Shown: positions 1 through 13,604, counted from the first letter of the stretch. The stretch is 64,000 bases of DNA from Papiliotrema nemorosa (GCA_032158125.1 JASKOT010000020.1:264652-328651); one strand, 5' to 3'. Program-made: numbers and translations. The notes: generated from the sequence alone by a model not told the origin.

Positions 1-2
1 GA

Positions 3-107
3 CCTCTGAATGCCGCGATGGGCGTATTGGCGGGCACGCCTGGGGTGTCGGGCGGAGCAGGGCGAGGAATGAAGTACTGCGAGGTGGATCCAGAGGAGGC
101 TCTGTAA
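3..107 (+). CDS. C-terminal end of an unidentified protein (partial)
   Basis: An open frame enters from the left edge and ends at a TAA at 105-107. The 34 visible residues are glycine-, alanine- and proline-rich and finish with MKYCEVDPEEAL. The frame is open from base 3 while the other two forward frames hit stops early, which suggests the tail of a real gene rather than chance. There is too little to name a family. The next gene starts 570 bases downstream on the same strand. Confidence 0.4.
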   Translation, partial: PLNAAMGVLAGTPGVSGGAGRGMKYCEVDPEEAL

Positions 108-677
108 GGTCTCGAAGAGGAACCCAAGGAAAACGGGAGCAGGTGGAGGGTCGAACTTGAGGTGAGGGCCGGGGTGGCCGAGGTGGAAGAGGAGCTTGTC
201 GCTGGTGCCAGAATGAATAATGTGGAAGACATGATTGCTCAGAGGCCTGTCCGGGTTGAATTTAGATGAGTGTCTATGGATATCGAAGATGCAGAGTCGA
301 TGGTATAGAGAGAGTTGCGAAACCTCATGTCTCTTTACGCGTTGGACGCGACTGATGAAACCGAACTCGTCCTCGGTCAGACGGGTTCATGGGGGTGACC
401 AGCTTGCTCTGTATCCATGACTTCTCACTACGTCTGTGAGTGAATGAATATGCATGGCGGCGGAGTCGTGCCCCCTATCTGTCACCCTGTATGATACGAT
501 GTGTCGCATGCATGCATGGTCAAGCAAGCGCCCAGTGAGCTTGCAGGTGAAGGGCTATTCGCCACCCAAAGATGGCATGCCGAATGCCGAAAGCATCAAG
601 AAAGAGTCGAGGGGAAAAGTCGGCCATCGCATTCCATCTCGACTCATCCCACTAATCTAGACACCAAAGAACTCACC
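108..677. other. Intergenic region upstream of the D-2-hydroxyacid dehydrogenase
   Basis: Presumed 3' region of the left-edge gene followed by promoter and leader of the dehydrogenase. Only short overlapping frames are present and none resembles a protein. I see no RNA gene or repeat. Confidence 0.5.
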
Positions 678-2504
678 ATGTCGACTCTCCAACGCAGTGT
701 AATCTCAGCTACAAGGGCTCTCCGCTCCACCTCGATCTCTGGCCCAAGTCGCGCATACGCTCGACCAGCGCTCACTTCCATTCCGCGCAAATTCGCCCTT
801 TCCCGACGAACCGTTTCGACCCTTCCGGATCGCTCGTCCAAATTCGCCAAAATCACCTCTGAACACATCACGACTCTCCGATCGTTCCTCTCTTCGCCAT
901 CTTCTTTGTTATCCACAATCGACGGCTCGGCCTCCGCAGAGGAGTTGACGACGTATAACAATGATTGGTTGAACAAGTATCATGGGAAATCTCAGGTTGT
1001 CGTCAAGCCTCGTTCGACCGAGGAGGTCTCAAACGTTATCAAGTTTTGCTATGAGAACGATATTGCCATTGTTCCACAGGGCGGTAATACCGGTCTTGTC
1101 GGTACGTCCAAGTCGGACCGAGATTTATCGTTTGCTGACGTTTAGGCGGCTCAAATCCGATCCACGATGAGCTTATTCTCTCACTAGGAAACATGAACCA
1201 AGTCCGATCTTTCGATCCTGTCAGTGGAATATTCGTCGTCGACTCTGGAATGGTCCTCGAGTCGGCAGATGGGTACCTAGCCGATCAAGGGTTCATCTTC
1301 CCCCTGGATCTAGGAGCAAAAGGGTCATGTCATGTGGGTGGAGTCGTAGCTACCAACGCTGGAGGATTACGTCTGTTGAGGTATGGAAGTTTACATGGGA
1401 GTGTGTTGGGTCTGGAGGTCGTTTTGCCCGATGGGACTATATGGAACGGTCTGAGCAAGTTGCGGAAGGACAACACGGGTGAGTGGGGTTTTTCCACGCA
1501 ATGAAAGGCGGAAGTGCAGAGTATTCACTGAGACTTAGGGTACGACCTCAAACAACTTTTCATCGGATCAGAAGGGACGATAGGTATCATCACTGCTATA
1601 TCCATCCTCTGTCCTCGTCGATCATCCTCCACAAACGTCGCAGTTTTCTCCTTGCCATCATACGAGAAAGTCTTGCAAGTTTTCGGAGAAACCAAGAAAC
1701 ACCTTGGGGAAATTTTATCGGCTTTTGAATTTTTCGACAAGGCGAGCTACGAGCTCGTCAAGAAGCATCATGAGGAGAATGGATCCGAGCCGAAAAAGGT
1801 GTTTGAGAATGAGGGAGATTTCTACGTTTTGGTAGAGACCAGTGGATCCAATTCCGACCACGACGAGGAGGTGAGTAACCCGTCAAACCCAGCGTGTGAA
1901 GTGGAGATTGACTGACGTTCAGAAACTCTCCGGGTTGATAGAACACTTGATGGAGTCTGACCTAGTCCTAGATGGTGTTCTAGCTCAAGATGCGACTCAA
2001 ACCAAAACGCTATGGGAACTCCGGGAAGGTATAACCGAAGCATGCTCCAAAATGGGCGTAGCGTACAAGTACGACCTTTCCACAGCCCCTTCAGTCATGT
2101 ACGAGCTCGTCACCGAGATGCGGGCCAAATTGTCCGAAGAAGGATTGTTGAAGGATGATTATTCGGGAAGGATAAAGACGGTAGTTGGATTTGGACATAT
2201 GGGCGATGGTAATTTACACTTGAACATCGTCGGAAGGGAGTATGCGGACGATATAAAGCAAGTTATAGAACCTTTCGTGTACGAGATGGTCGGTGAGTAA
2301 CCTCACATACACAAGGTTGGAAAGAGTCACACTGATATTTTAGCCAAACGGGGCGGATCAATATCGGCCGAACATGGACTAGGAGTCATGAAAGCTCCCT
2401 ACATTTCTTATTCGCAATCCCAGACTTCCATCGACATGATGAAGAACATCAAAAACCTGTTCGATCCGAAAGGCCTTCTCAATCCGTACAAGTACATACA
2501 ATAA
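678..2504 (+). CDS. Mitochondrial FAD-linked D-2-hydroxyacid (D-2-hydroxyglutarate/D-lactate) dehydrogenase
   Basis: Five exons (678-1101, 1146-1478, 1539-1870, 1923-2292, 2344-2504) join cleanly into 539 residues. The N-terminus is rich in Arg and Ser with no acids, a mitochondrial presequence. The FAD-binding PCMH/VAO fold follows, with [15 protein letters not shown], then [20 protein letters not shown] and the [12 protein letters not shown] block. The C-terminal FAD-oxidase half has [14 protein letters not shown] and [10 protein letters not shown], which contribute metal- and substrate-binding histidines in this family. The protein ends in the usual [10 protein letters not shown]. Such enzymes oxidise D-2-hydroxyglutarate or D-lactate and pass electrons to the electron-transfer flavoprotein or cytochrome c. 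Sequence alone does not separate the D2HGDH and DLD-type activities, though the layout is closest to yeast Dld2/Dld3 and human D2HGDH. The ATG at 678 is chosen because it opens the presequence. Confidence 0.9.
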
Positions 2505-2591
2505 CTTAGACGCCTTGCCCAGCTTGAAAATGCTCATCGTCATGGATGCATTGTATATATATCACTTCTATGCGCGTCGCGCGATATCAGG

Positions 2592-5500
2592 CTATAGCTC
2601 ATCGCTGATGTGCACCTTGTGTTCTGCTCGATCCGCCTCATTGTCCAGCTCTGGTACCTCCGCCACAGATTCTCCTACTTTCACCTCATCCTCGCTGACC
2701 TCTTTCGCCTTGGTCCCTGCTAGATCATCCACACTAGCTGCGAGCGCGCCTTCTGAGCCTGATATTCGAGCTGCAAACTCTGCAATCTCCCGATCATACG
2801 AGTCCCACTCTTCAATCTGTCTCGCTCGTTTCAACTTTGGTTCTTTCTGGAAACATCAGCCACTCGCCCGCTTGTCTAGGTGACACAGGAGATAGAACTC
2901 ACAGTCAAAGGGTTCTGACAAAGATCGACTGTGAAGATCAACGACACTCCCTCTTGCGGGTGGGCCAACTTACTGGTCTTTGCGGTAGCCAACGACTCGT
3001 CAGAACACCATGTCTGACACCACAACCAATCTTTGTCAAGAGTAAAGATGGGAATCTGATCCTGCATCGAATTGGGCAGATCCTGATCCAGATTCGCCAG
3101 GGAATTGGGGTCAGCTGAGAGGGCGTGATACTGTCCTCGGAGTCTGTCACCCGTGGCTAATTGTCGGAACCTCTTCAAATCAACCACGTAGAGTGCGCTG
3201 ATCATCAGTCTCATCCTATAGCTCGAATACAAGTCCCGCACCTGATATGGTAAGGTCGACCATGGAGCGCCTCGCGCCAATACCCAGTCTTCCAGAAGCG
3301 ATAACCCTCCATCTCTTTTCGGTCGTCACCCATGGGAGGATAACCATAGACGTGGCCTTTCAGATCGAGGTCGACCAATTCTTTCATGTCGACTCGTACA
3401 ATCTGGTCTAGACTCTTCAGGACAATCTTGAAGTAAAACTGGTGTCATACCTGCATCGACGAAGATGACCTTGTCGAGGTCCTGCGGGAACAACACATCC
3501 AAGAAAAGGATTTTGTAGCTGCATGTAAGCATGCAATATCGCGACATCTCTTGACCCGACTTACGCCCAGATGATCCGTTGTTTCTCCGTCTGGGCTCGA
3601 AGCCAGTGAGGCCATTTGTAGGTGACAAACTCGTACTGGAAACCGTACTCCTCGGCCATCTTCGGTATAAACTCCTGATAACGGTCAGCCTATCTGTATA
3701 ATCATGGAAACTACTGCCTCACAAGGAATGTGGGGGACAAGAAGTTTTCCTGCAGAGTTAGATGTCTAATCAAATGGGACTCTGCCGAGCCAACGCACGA
3801 TAAACCAGAACTTGACGGAGCTATTAGTGTTTTTCATCACGCTAAGAATCATGATCGATGCGAAACGCTAAGAGTCAGCCCCGACCTCTGAGGAAGGTAA
3901 CGGGTTTACCTCATACAAGAGTCCCGAGGCCACGGTGAAGATGTTTATGTCCGCGTGCTTGTTGGAGCCCGCGGCGAGCGGACTCGACGCAGGCTTCGCC
4001 ATTCCCACCAACTCCTTCATCCTGCACATCAGTCACCATCCGTTTCACGCGCCTCAGCTCACCTCGTAATCACAGCTTCGGTGTATGACGGTTGCTGAGT
4101 TGCCGCTCGGGTATCAATCAGAACATTCTCCATCTCCATCCCCGGCTTTCTTTCGAATCGAGGCAGGATTGTGACCCCTTCAAAGCTGGCCAAGGCAACG
4201 CTCGTTCCCGTCACATTGACACCAGGGCTATCCCATCCTTCCACACCAAGACTCTCAAGCTCGAATATCTCTTGACCTCTGCCTGGTCGTATAGCCAGCT
4301 GATACACACCAGGGGTCGCCTTGAACTGGAGATAACCGAGATTGGCCATGATTGAAGTGTCCAATGGCCTGTCGAGACCCGGTCGGCTGAGTTGCAGTTG
4401 TAGTCCTCTCGGTGGGGAGTTGTTTGCTTCCCTACCGTGACCCTCGATAAGGAGCTGATTGAGGTTGAAGACTATGTGGACTGGTCCACCCATATTACCT
4501 AAAACGAGGTTGTCAAGGTCGTAGGGCGACGACTCCGGTCGAACGATCCATGAGGGCGGAGTGTCCATGGCTAAAGTGAGGATAGGCTTTTCTGGCAAGC
4601 CTTCAAACGTGACATGCGGAGCAATCTCTCCGCTGGGACATTCAGCGGCGATCCCAATCACGAATCTCTCAAGGAACTCACCCATCGACATCGTAAGCCA
4701 GTTGTGGAGTCAAAGCGTATCGATAGAAGCGCTTGAGCTTGAGCTGTTCCGTCAGCATCGACAGGACGTTGACGCGCGGCCCTCTACTCACCTCCAACGT
4801 GATAGGTTGAGGTTGTAGGTACACAGTGACGGAAACGTTGTCGAGGTCTTTCAGAGTCTGATCGATATCAGCAGGCTCTGAAATCAGGGATCACTATTGA
4901 CTTGCCTGTAACAGGCTTGACCATTGTTGGGCATTCTCTGAGATGGGGTCAACCACCGCGACCACGTTCAACACGGCGTTTTCGCTGTCCCCAATTGTGA
5001 ATGATCTGAGAATCAGCTTGGCTCGCTCGATGGACCCTCACATAGACCCGTCACGATCAATCCTCTCGTAGTTACGGTCTCGTGCAACAGCCACAGAGAT
5101 GAAGATTCCGTCGCCGGCTGAAGGAGCGTATGATGCAGCTACCACAGACGAGGCGGTAGAGATCAAATGAGCCAAAGTCGCACTGAACGGTCAGAGTATG
5201 CGAGACAACTTGACTTCTTGCACGCACCGATCAAATGCCTCGATGTCGCCGTACATTGTCCTGAGCATGTCGATGACTGGTCTTGTCCGTTTCTGCAGCT
5301 CGTACAGCTCCAAAGTATCAAAGTCGTCCTCGTGGAATGTTCCGGGTGCAATTGGACCGATGAGCTGTGGCATGTCAACTGCTGTCGCTGCCTATAATGA
5401 GACCACTCACTCGTCCATTGACCAGCAAATAGGGGCCTTTCGAACGCAGCTTGAGCTTTTGACCTATCTCAGTTCCGACTTGGGTCCAGAATTGATCGGC

Positions 5501-8500
5501 CTCGGCAATCTCATTGATGCCCCAACCAGTCGTGCTGAAGGCATGTAGTGGGGTGTCTGCGAAAACCTGTTGAGCATGCCCCGCTGAAATTTTGCCATCG
5601 GTATCTAGATTGTCCCCAATCCCGTCAAATTCGGGCAGGATCGTTCGTAGAACACCAGGCTCGAGGGCCTGTAAGCCTGATTCGATCAGAAGTTTGTAGA
5701 TAAGCGTCGAGAAACGGGGTCCTGGACGATGCTTTTGACTCTGGTCAGGTATGTGCACGAATCCCAGACGAGTTGCCGCAGTACCACTCTGGGACATCAG
5801 TACTGATACATGTGCGTGTCGTAGCTCACAGCGAGGTGTCTGAGAGCAGACTCCACAAGGGCGCGAGTCTCTTGAGAATCGAGATCTCCGACTATCCAGG
5901 TCGAAATGGGCGCGCCGCGGCCTCCGTCAGCTATCATCATCAGCTCGGCGATCATCGTTGGAGGGAGCATTGTAATCACGGTTGTATATGAAATCATGCT
6001 GCAATTTCTTGCTGGGATCGCGGTCAAAGACTTTTGACAGATCGAATATCCGGAGCTTATTCTCCACCATTCCCGGGATGAGGTATCTGCTTCGTCGTTT
6101 GGTAGTCGTAGGTAGATCATAGAAAGCGGTCGAAATATCTTCAAATTCTGCTCCCATACCCAGCTGCATCATTAGCAGGAATCTAGAGCATTTCAGGCTT
6201 ACCTGTTGCGCGAGGAACTGCAACTGCCGGGAGAGCTCCTGCTGTACGATCGCTGTCCATTGCTGTCATGAGTCAGTCTCTGGTCATGACGGAAGTGCAG
6301 ATACATACACCGTTCAGGTTGAAATGCTGGCCGTTGATGAAGAGGTGGCCGGACTCAGACTCGGCCTTTGTCGCAGCGACACGATCGCTGTACGCTTTGA
6401 TGCCCTCAAGCTGTGTTTCGAGCACGTCGCTCGATAGCATCTCGTCGAAAGCTAGGTGTTCTTTTCCACTTGCGGTAGCGACCATTTCGTACGCATATCT
6501 GACCATGTCGACCTTGGCTACGCCTGGCTGAGCAGGGATGCTCGGGGTACGCTCGCTGACCTGATCATGGTCAGCTGCATGCGACGCGGCCCACTTGCAT
6601 ATGTGAGCAGTGCGTTTGTTTTCCCTCGACCGAAAGTTTTGACACTGTATAGAAAGACTTTTGCCATCATGACAGCTACACGGCTCAGCGATCGGTTTCT
6701 TCGACTTCGCAATTACTCACAGTCCTCGTCGTTCCAGTCGATCATAGGAACAATACCGAAACGAACAGGAAGATTTCTCTGTACCATTGTGCTGACCGTG
6801 GACGTGATCACCTCCATCGAGGGGACCAAGGACATGTCGAGCACTAGGATAACATTCCAAGTGTTTCGGCGGACCGTGTGGAGCTGACCGGGATACAAAG
6901 GTCGCGTGTACTGGTAGGTATGTGAGCTCCTCTCTCGTCGCCGCAACAAAGACTCACAGCGTTGATAGACTTTGGCCATTGCTTGTACCTATCTCATTAG
7001 CCACTTTTCCAACAAATCGGATGGCGGCCTCACCTGGAATCCTTTTCGATGTCGTTCCAATATGTGATCGCGGTTCCGCCTTCTTCTCGATCGCTGGCAT
7101 CAACTGTACCCTCCGAAGGGTCGTCTTCCGTTTGAGCCAGTCCAATGTGTTGGTCAGATATGAGTCTGATCGCCTGTTTAGGAGTCAAGCCAATCCGAGT
7201 GAGACTAAGGACGAGATCCCGTTCGTCCCGGAGATGACTCAACATTCTATCAATCAGCCTTGCCCTTCGCACACACATACGCGTAAGCGTTCAAGTCGGA
7301 ACCTCGAAAAGCTTTGCCGTTGACGTAAATTGCCGGTTCAGCAGGGCCCATCGCGAATAAATCTGGGATTTTGAGTCGCACTTGCAAAGACGACTCGACA
7401 TTTCGAGCTAGGGCCGCCGAGTATTTTGGGAAATCCTGCGACAGCTCTTGCAATGCTCTCAAGGGATCTTGGGACGCCATGATGAGACTCGTCGCCTTGA
7501 TACCGATATCTGCGACTTGTGAGAACACCATATCTTTGTTAGACTCCGAACGCACCTGAAAGTTCCTCCTTGCTCAGCGGTGAAGCGAGTTCTGACCAGG
7601 GATCGCTACCCAGAACATCATCAAAATAGCCATGTTGCACCTGGACATCCCCGTCTAAGGTCTTCCCCAATGTAGTCGCACCGGACGCTCGGTCGTCCAC
7701 GACGAGATAATCCGTGTTCTTCAGAGCAAGCTCGACCCCGTACCCTGACAGCCCGGTCCTTCCGACCTGTAGCTTCCTGTTGGGCTTGTACCGCACGACA
7801 AAGCCGAACAAGGGGAATGTATTTGTGTGATAGATCAGATAGTTGAGTAGAGATAGAGTCGTGGTAGAATCCGGGTCAAGGTAAAGTATCGCCATGTGAG
7901 GAGCAGTTGGCGAGATGGGATAGAGCCGGTCAAACGGTAGCTCTACTCTCTTTGATCTGACATTGAGCAAAGTACTGATGACTGTATGTCACTCACGGCT
8001 CGAGATGATGGCTCTCCTCTATGCTCATTTCGATATCCCGCTTGAGCTCTTCAGCTTCACAAAACCCCTTTCCTCTCCATTCGACCCAACTTCCACATTC
8101 CTCTACTCCAAAGGAAGTCTCGTCTATCGCCTCTTCATACCAGCTATACGCAGCTTCAATCCTCGGCACGGAAGTATGCAAGCCCAACGCCAGCTCAAAC
8201 GTAGAGATATGAAGTCCAGTCTCGAGCAGTTGATGGCTCTTGATGAGGTCGGTAGCGATTTCGACGGTTTCTTGAGCTGATCGAGGTGTCGATGTGGGCG
8301 GGAGATGTATAGCAAGGAGGTTGAGGAAAGAAAAGTATGCAGATGGATTTTCGTCATATAGCGTTTCTCTGACGGTTAGTGAGAAGGTCAATATCGTCCA
8401 AGGGCACGGAGCGAAGCCTGCTCACAGTAATTCCAGGACAAGCGGAGGTGATGCCCAGCTCGTCTCGAGACCTATGCTCAGTGGCACCGAGCTCGCCCGA

Positions 8501-8541
8501 GCCGACACAGCTATCAGGCCTATCAGACCTAGCCAGCGCAT
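2592..8541 (-). CDS. UGGT: UDP-glucose:glycoprotein glucosyltransferase (ER folding sensor)
   Basis: A long minus-strand gene with many short introns. It starts at 8541 with signal peptide [16 protein letters not shown] and ends in HISDEL, an HDEL/KDEL-type ER retention signal. The N-terminal two thirds match the thioredoxin-like and beta-sandwich regions, including the [15 protein letters not shown] block near 6300 and a conserved [11 protein letters not shown] stretch near 4950. The C-terminal GT24 domain is clear: [20 protein letters not shown], with the DxD metal-binding motif split by an intron near 3450, then [37 protein letters not shown] and [17 protein letters not shown]. The enzyme reglucosylates misfolded N-glycoproteins in the ER lumen so that calnexin rebinds them. 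Yeast Kre5 is a divergent relative with a wall-glucan role, but the intact DxD and DQDLPN motifs favour an active UGGT. Some small-exon joins remain unchecked. Confidence 0.92.
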
Positions 8542-8784
8542 GATATGCACTAGATTTGGGGTCGACTAGGTTACAATTTAGATCAAAGGTGTACAGTGAA
8601 GCAGTCGACTGGTCAGTCGCGGTGGAGGGGTCAAAAGTCTCGCGTTTCATCATGGCCTCGAGGCTACGCCGTTGAGCAAAGATTCATCAAGATATATGGT
8701 CATCATCGTCGCAAGGCGTAAGTTCGTTCAAGTCTGCTATGGTACAAGAGGACTGTCTACATGGCAGCCTGACTGTTCCCATCA

Positions 8785-11700
8785 TCATTCGTCGTAGGCC
8801 TCCAAGGCAGCCTTGGCCTCTTCAGGTGTAATCTTGCCCACATCTGGTGCTTCATTCTCCAAGTCTGATTCCGTCAGCGTATGACCCAGCGGCACGTGAA
8901 GAAGCTTACAAGGCCAAAAATCGCGATGCTTAAAGCTGGGCTGCTTGATATAATCCTCCAGATCTTGAACATACCTGTATTACCTCAGCGAGGCATTCTA
9001 GGAGAAGAGATCGATCGCTTACTCGTTGTACAGTTCGACCTCCTCGTATGTCAACGCAGTTTGTCTCATCGCCTTGATACACTCGACAGCCAATGGGAAG
9101 GCTTGCTTCGAAAAGCTGCCCTCCACATTCTCTTTGATCACAGCTCCGAGATCCTGTATCGCTTTTCGGAATACATCCCCTTCACCCTCTATCAAGCGGT
9201 TGAAGTCTTCCAGCGGTTGTTGATTGGAAATCAGTCTGCCATGTTTCGGTTTGGCAGGCTTGGAGGTGGTCGGAGGTGGAAGTATGTCAGATTCTTCAGA
9301 CCCTGCGCGGCGTTCGTCCGGCGATGCGGGCTCTAATTTCGCTTTGTGGGGCGAGAATGGTTCGGCTTTCGCCTTGCCTTTGCCTTTATCTGACCCACCG
9401 GCGAACAACTCGTCAATGTCGATGCTGAAGTTTAGTAAGATTTCACGCAAGGTGCGAAGATGCCTCACTATCCCTCGTCGGGTCGCAGCTCTTCCTTCTC
9501 CGCCTTCTTGCGCTGTCTTGGTGGGACCTTCTTCACCTTGAGAGCCTCCTTGAGTCTCGCCGTTACATCTTCAGCGCCTTTGACGAGCGCTTCTGGGGTA
9601 TTGAAGTACTTTGTCAGCTCTGGATGTGGTGGACCCAGCGGTTCCGCGTCGAGATCCTGGGTGAGGGAAGCGTGGAAGATGGCCTCTTTGATACGATGTA
9701 TGACGGGATTGTATGATCGGTTGACATCAAACCACCTCGCCGGTTCGCCATCGTCGCTTGGCATCAGTACCTTGTCAACATACATTCGTCGCAAGCGTGA
9801 CTCACGGGTCTTCCTCCATCTCCTCATCGTCCAATTCTGCCTCTCGTGCCTTCTTCTTTTCCGCTTGTTCCTTGCTCGCATACTCGTCGAGATCCATTGC
9901 ATCGACTAGCTCGTCCATCAGGTCGCACTGTTCCTCCGTAGGCAGGAGCGGGTGCTCCGTGACGACTTTGCCAGATGCAGTCTTGTATGTGGTCAACGAA
10001 GGAAACCAGAAATTGTGCTCGTCCTCGGCAAAGGGCAGCTGCGAAATTAGCTAATGCGGTCACGAAGCATTCAAAGACTCACTTTGACCCAGAACATATA
10101 GTCCAGTCGCCTGTCTTCTCCCGGATAATCCATCTCAGGCACACACAGCCCGATAACGGGATCGGCTTGATCCTTCAGAACCCATCTTACGATTGCCACC
10201 ATTTCCCTCAACGCCATACCCTCGACCAGCGATGAAAACTGAATCTGCGCCTTGGGCGATGTCAAGTCGGGCCAGACGAATCGCACTTCACCCATGAGTA
10301 GATGTCGTTTTACCTGGTCGTCAGTCCGGGCCCCTCTGTCTCAGACCTACCGCTTCTCGGGGGAAGAAACCAAGAATCTCGACACCCTTCTGAGTATCCA
10401 AGGGCTCGAATGTGTCCTTTTCCATAGGCACCCACGTAGACCCAAAGCGCCAAGCTTTGACAATGTCTTCCTTTGCAACTGGTTCTTCCTCTTCCTCGCC
10501 GACGTCTTGTGGAACCTGTTGAGAATTTCCCTTCTGCGACGCGTCGTATATCGCTTGAGTGCTATCAGGCGGTGCGGGCTCTTGTCTCTTGATCACGTAC
10601 GTGCTGTAGTGATTGACTTGAGCGGAGATCATCGCAGCTAGATCGCTTTCTTTGGGCGATACATCCAGAGATTGCGCTTGTTGGGCGACATTGCTAGCAA
10701 GCTGTGCCGAGGCGGAGGCGGCGGACGCCTTTGTCCCGGGATGTGCTTGTAGATCCATGGCCGGCTTCCAGGCCTTTGAGAGTGTAGGCGGACGAGCTTT
10801 CATGGTTGCTTTGGAGTACTTTATGGGGATGGAGATGGCCTGAGCGGGATCAACATCGGGAGATCCTATTCTGAGGTCGATTCCCGAGAGAGTACCGTTG
10901 ACCACGGCGGGCTTTGGCATGCGCGCAGCGATGAGTGCTTCATCGAAGGTGCCGAGGAACGGGAGGATCTCTTCGGACGAAGTGTGGGGTGATAGCCGTT
11001 CATGTAGTGTTTGTATGAAGACACGCCAGAACTTTTCCGACAGTCGCTATCATCAGTCAGAGATGCATACTGGAACCCACCTTGTTCCTGGTCTTCGTCT
11101 TGGGTACAGCGTCGTCGGGGTGAGTAAATTCAAGCCCACTATCGTGAGTGAGAGCATCCAGTGTGGACTCACATGACAGAGAGCTTGACACCGAGATCAT
11201 CCAGCCTTTGCATAGCATCCTCATACTCATCCTGTCTGAAGGCGCTCTCTCCTGCAAAGTCAGCTCGGTCATAGAGATCACATACCATCCGTGACCAGCA
11301 TAACCTCCAAAGCCCAACTCTTGGTATGTTTATGCGTCTGTATCATATCCAAGGCGACCATGACTGCCGATACCGCTATTGGATCAGCCTCGGCTTCATC
11401 CCATTAGGTGCTCACGATTCCCTTCTTCCTCGCCCAACTGCAGGTTCATCACTTCCTCAACCGTCTTTGGCTTCGCTGTCTGAATAGCCACATCACACGA
11501 TACAGCGGCATAGGGTGGATCCTCAGTATCCGGATTGTCCTTGACAAAGGCGTTGTTGGCTTGATTGTTCGTTTCTGCCCTGATCAGCGTTGATCGTCCA
11601 GTGGACAGACGGTCACTCACTTCCACCAAATGACAACACACCAACCGCTTCCGTCTTTCTCCCACTTGAAATCTGTCATTAGCGCTACCCGAAAGCTGAC

Positions 11701-11865
11701 GGCTCCAAGTCTTACTTTTGGTTCACATTTCCTGGCTATGAACTCCTTTGCCAGATCCAGCTTTGCCTTCTTCTGTCCAGTCGCAGGGTCTGGCAGTGCA
11801 TCTCCCATTGAAGGAGATACATCGAGGCAGTACACCACGAGGGTGTAGCCTGCTCTTTCCGGCAT
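8785..11865 (-). CDS. KU80: Ku80, DNA end-binding subunit of the Ku heterodimer
   Basis: The start at 11865 gives MPERAGYTLVVYCLDVSPSM, the N-terminal von Willebrand-A-like fold of Ku80 with its DxSxS-type motif. The beta-barrel DNA-binding domain follows with FFPREAV (about 10350) and the segments LIGGHM-like to PLLPTEEQCDLMDELVDAMD (about 9900). A helical C-terminal arm contains WFDVNRSYNPVIHRIKEAIF, then an acidic, disordered linker and a terminal domain ending EEAKAALEAYDE. Ku80 pairs with Ku70, encircles broken DNA ends and recruits ligase IV for non-homologous end joining; it also acts at telomeres. The Ku70 partner is not in this window. The gene lies head-to-tail behind the UGGT gene, with about 240 bp between its stop and the UGGT start. 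Identification rests on the order of several motifs; individual introns were placed by eye. Confidence 0.88.
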
Positions 11866-12341
11866 GTTTGTCTACACCGGGCAAGATGTCAAAAGATGGT
11901 GACAAACTGAGAATGGAATGACAATGTCAACAGAGAGATGACGGTGTTCTGAGGGTGGTCCAGTCATCCGAGACGCGACCTCTGTTGCCCCTGGCCCCCG
12001 CCCTCCGTCGTAGCGCTACTCACCTACACGATTTCGTGCACAAGGGACTATAATGGCCACGGATGCATAAGCAAATTACTCCTCCTCCTGGTCTAGGTAC
12101 AGCATGATCCCTCATTTCTTGTCCGTGGTGCCCCTCGCTTTCCTGCTGGGGTCAGCGGGACTTGGATGGACGGTGTGGTACTCTGAGGGAGAGGCGTCGG
12201 AGTGCTTGCATCACCGCTATCATACTGACACATAACAATTGGTCTATGAAATCTCTGGACCAAGTCGAATGTCTCTCAGCTGATGATGGTTCGAATGATT
12301 GGACTAATGTCCCAACGAACTGCGAGAGACGGGCACCACGG
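11866..12341. other. Intergenic region between KU80 and HIS6, with one small hydrophobic ORF
   Basis: Promoter region of KU80 and 3' region of HIS6. On the + strand, 12104-12235 encodes a 43-residue peptide starting MIPHFLSVVPLAFLLG that could span a membrane. It matches no small membrane subunit I know, and it lies in HIS6 3' flank, so it is mentioned only as a weak candidate. Confidence 0.35.
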
Positions 12342-13604
12342 TCATATGGACGCTTCCTTTGCCCTTTTGTCTTCGCGGACCAGATCTTCAAACACGACTC
12401 CTTTTCCGCCAAAGATGTCCAGAGATCTGTGAGCGTCAGCCAAAGTCCGAGAAAGATGGATATTTGGCTCACGAGCCGAAGGTGAGGTCGACCTTGCCAT
12501 TTGACAAGGAGTCCACCAGTCCCAGATCTGTGATATCTACGCAGGTCAGTTACGAGCTAACTCTAGAAGGTGTGAAGCCTACCTTTTGCCCCACCAGCGT
12601 ATGTACAGGGTATAGCGACCCATTCTCCTAGCTCTGCCATGTCAGCTAGCTTCTGACGCCCGGTCATCCTGCTCACTCCTGACAAGCTCCTCATCTATCC
12701 CTTGACACAGACCTTCGACGTCTGCGGCATGTATCAAAAGCTCCGAGCAGTACTGTTCTATAGTCTGTATCGTAGACTGAGTGACGTTCGTATCGGTAAG
12801 ACTCTTCCACCCATTCATCGCGATCACCCATCCGGATTCCCTCTTTCTGCATCTATAATTATCAGACGAGGCTCTATATAATACGTCTGCTTCAGACAGA
12901 CAGCAGAGATTACACTCACGAAATGTCTACTACAAGTTTGTCCCTGCCTACTTTTTGTGCTAGAGATTTCAGTCGATCGAGGTCGAATTTCCCCCCAGGA
13001 AACAGATAACTCGTCACGATGACCTACATCGTCAGTAACCCTGATATTCCCCACGTCACATGTGTCATATAGACGGTGTCGGAGGCTTTAGGTGGAGGAG
13101 TCGATGGGGCGAGTGGAAAAGATGAGGCTTACCTTACTGGCACCCGCCTTCAACCATTCTTCCGCGTTGTCCTCTGTGATTCCACCTCCAACTTGCATTC
13201 CTCCATACCAAGCTTCGCAAGCCTCCCTAGCCGCGTTATCATTGTTCGGTCCAAGCTTGATTATGTGACCGCCTATCAATGCATTCTCCCTATACAAGTT
13301 TGCAAAGTATGCCGGAGGATGTCTGAATATCAGTACCGTTCGACTCGCCCGCCTGGCTCAGACATTTCTTCTGCCGCAAGATTGCGGGGAGGTGCGGGTT
13401 GTGAACTCACTCTGCAACGAAATTCTCTTTAGGTCCACTTGCTCCTTCTCCCAGATCCAAAGTTCCGCCCACAATCTGTTTGACTACCCCTGCGTGCAGG
13501 TCGATACAAGGTCGGAATTGCGAGTGTCTTCGTTTCTGGGCACTGCTTAAAGACTGTCGCGAGGAAGACGGGTCCGCATTTTCATTCGTTGTCATTTCTA
13601 CCAT
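12342..13604 (-). CDS. HIS6: Phosphoribosylformimino-AICAR ribotide isomerase (HisA/His6)
   Basis: Encodes the TIM-barrel isomerase that opens the ribose ring of ProFAR in the fourth step of histidine synthesis. After a short Ser/Asn-rich leader comes [20 protein letters not shown], with the catalytic Asp of the first beta strand. Next are [11 protein letters not shown], the phosphate-binding GGMQVGGGI (about 13200), the second-half [15 protein letters not shown] with the second catalytic Asp, and the terminal [16 protein letters not shown]. Exons run down to a TGA at 12342-12344. An ATG at 13604 and another at 13595 (MTTNENADP) are both possible starts; an in-frame extension upstream to 13859 is unlikely to be coding because HisA proteins begin close to the FRPCIDL strand. 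Fungal His6 is a separate protein from His7, as here. Confidence 0.92.
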
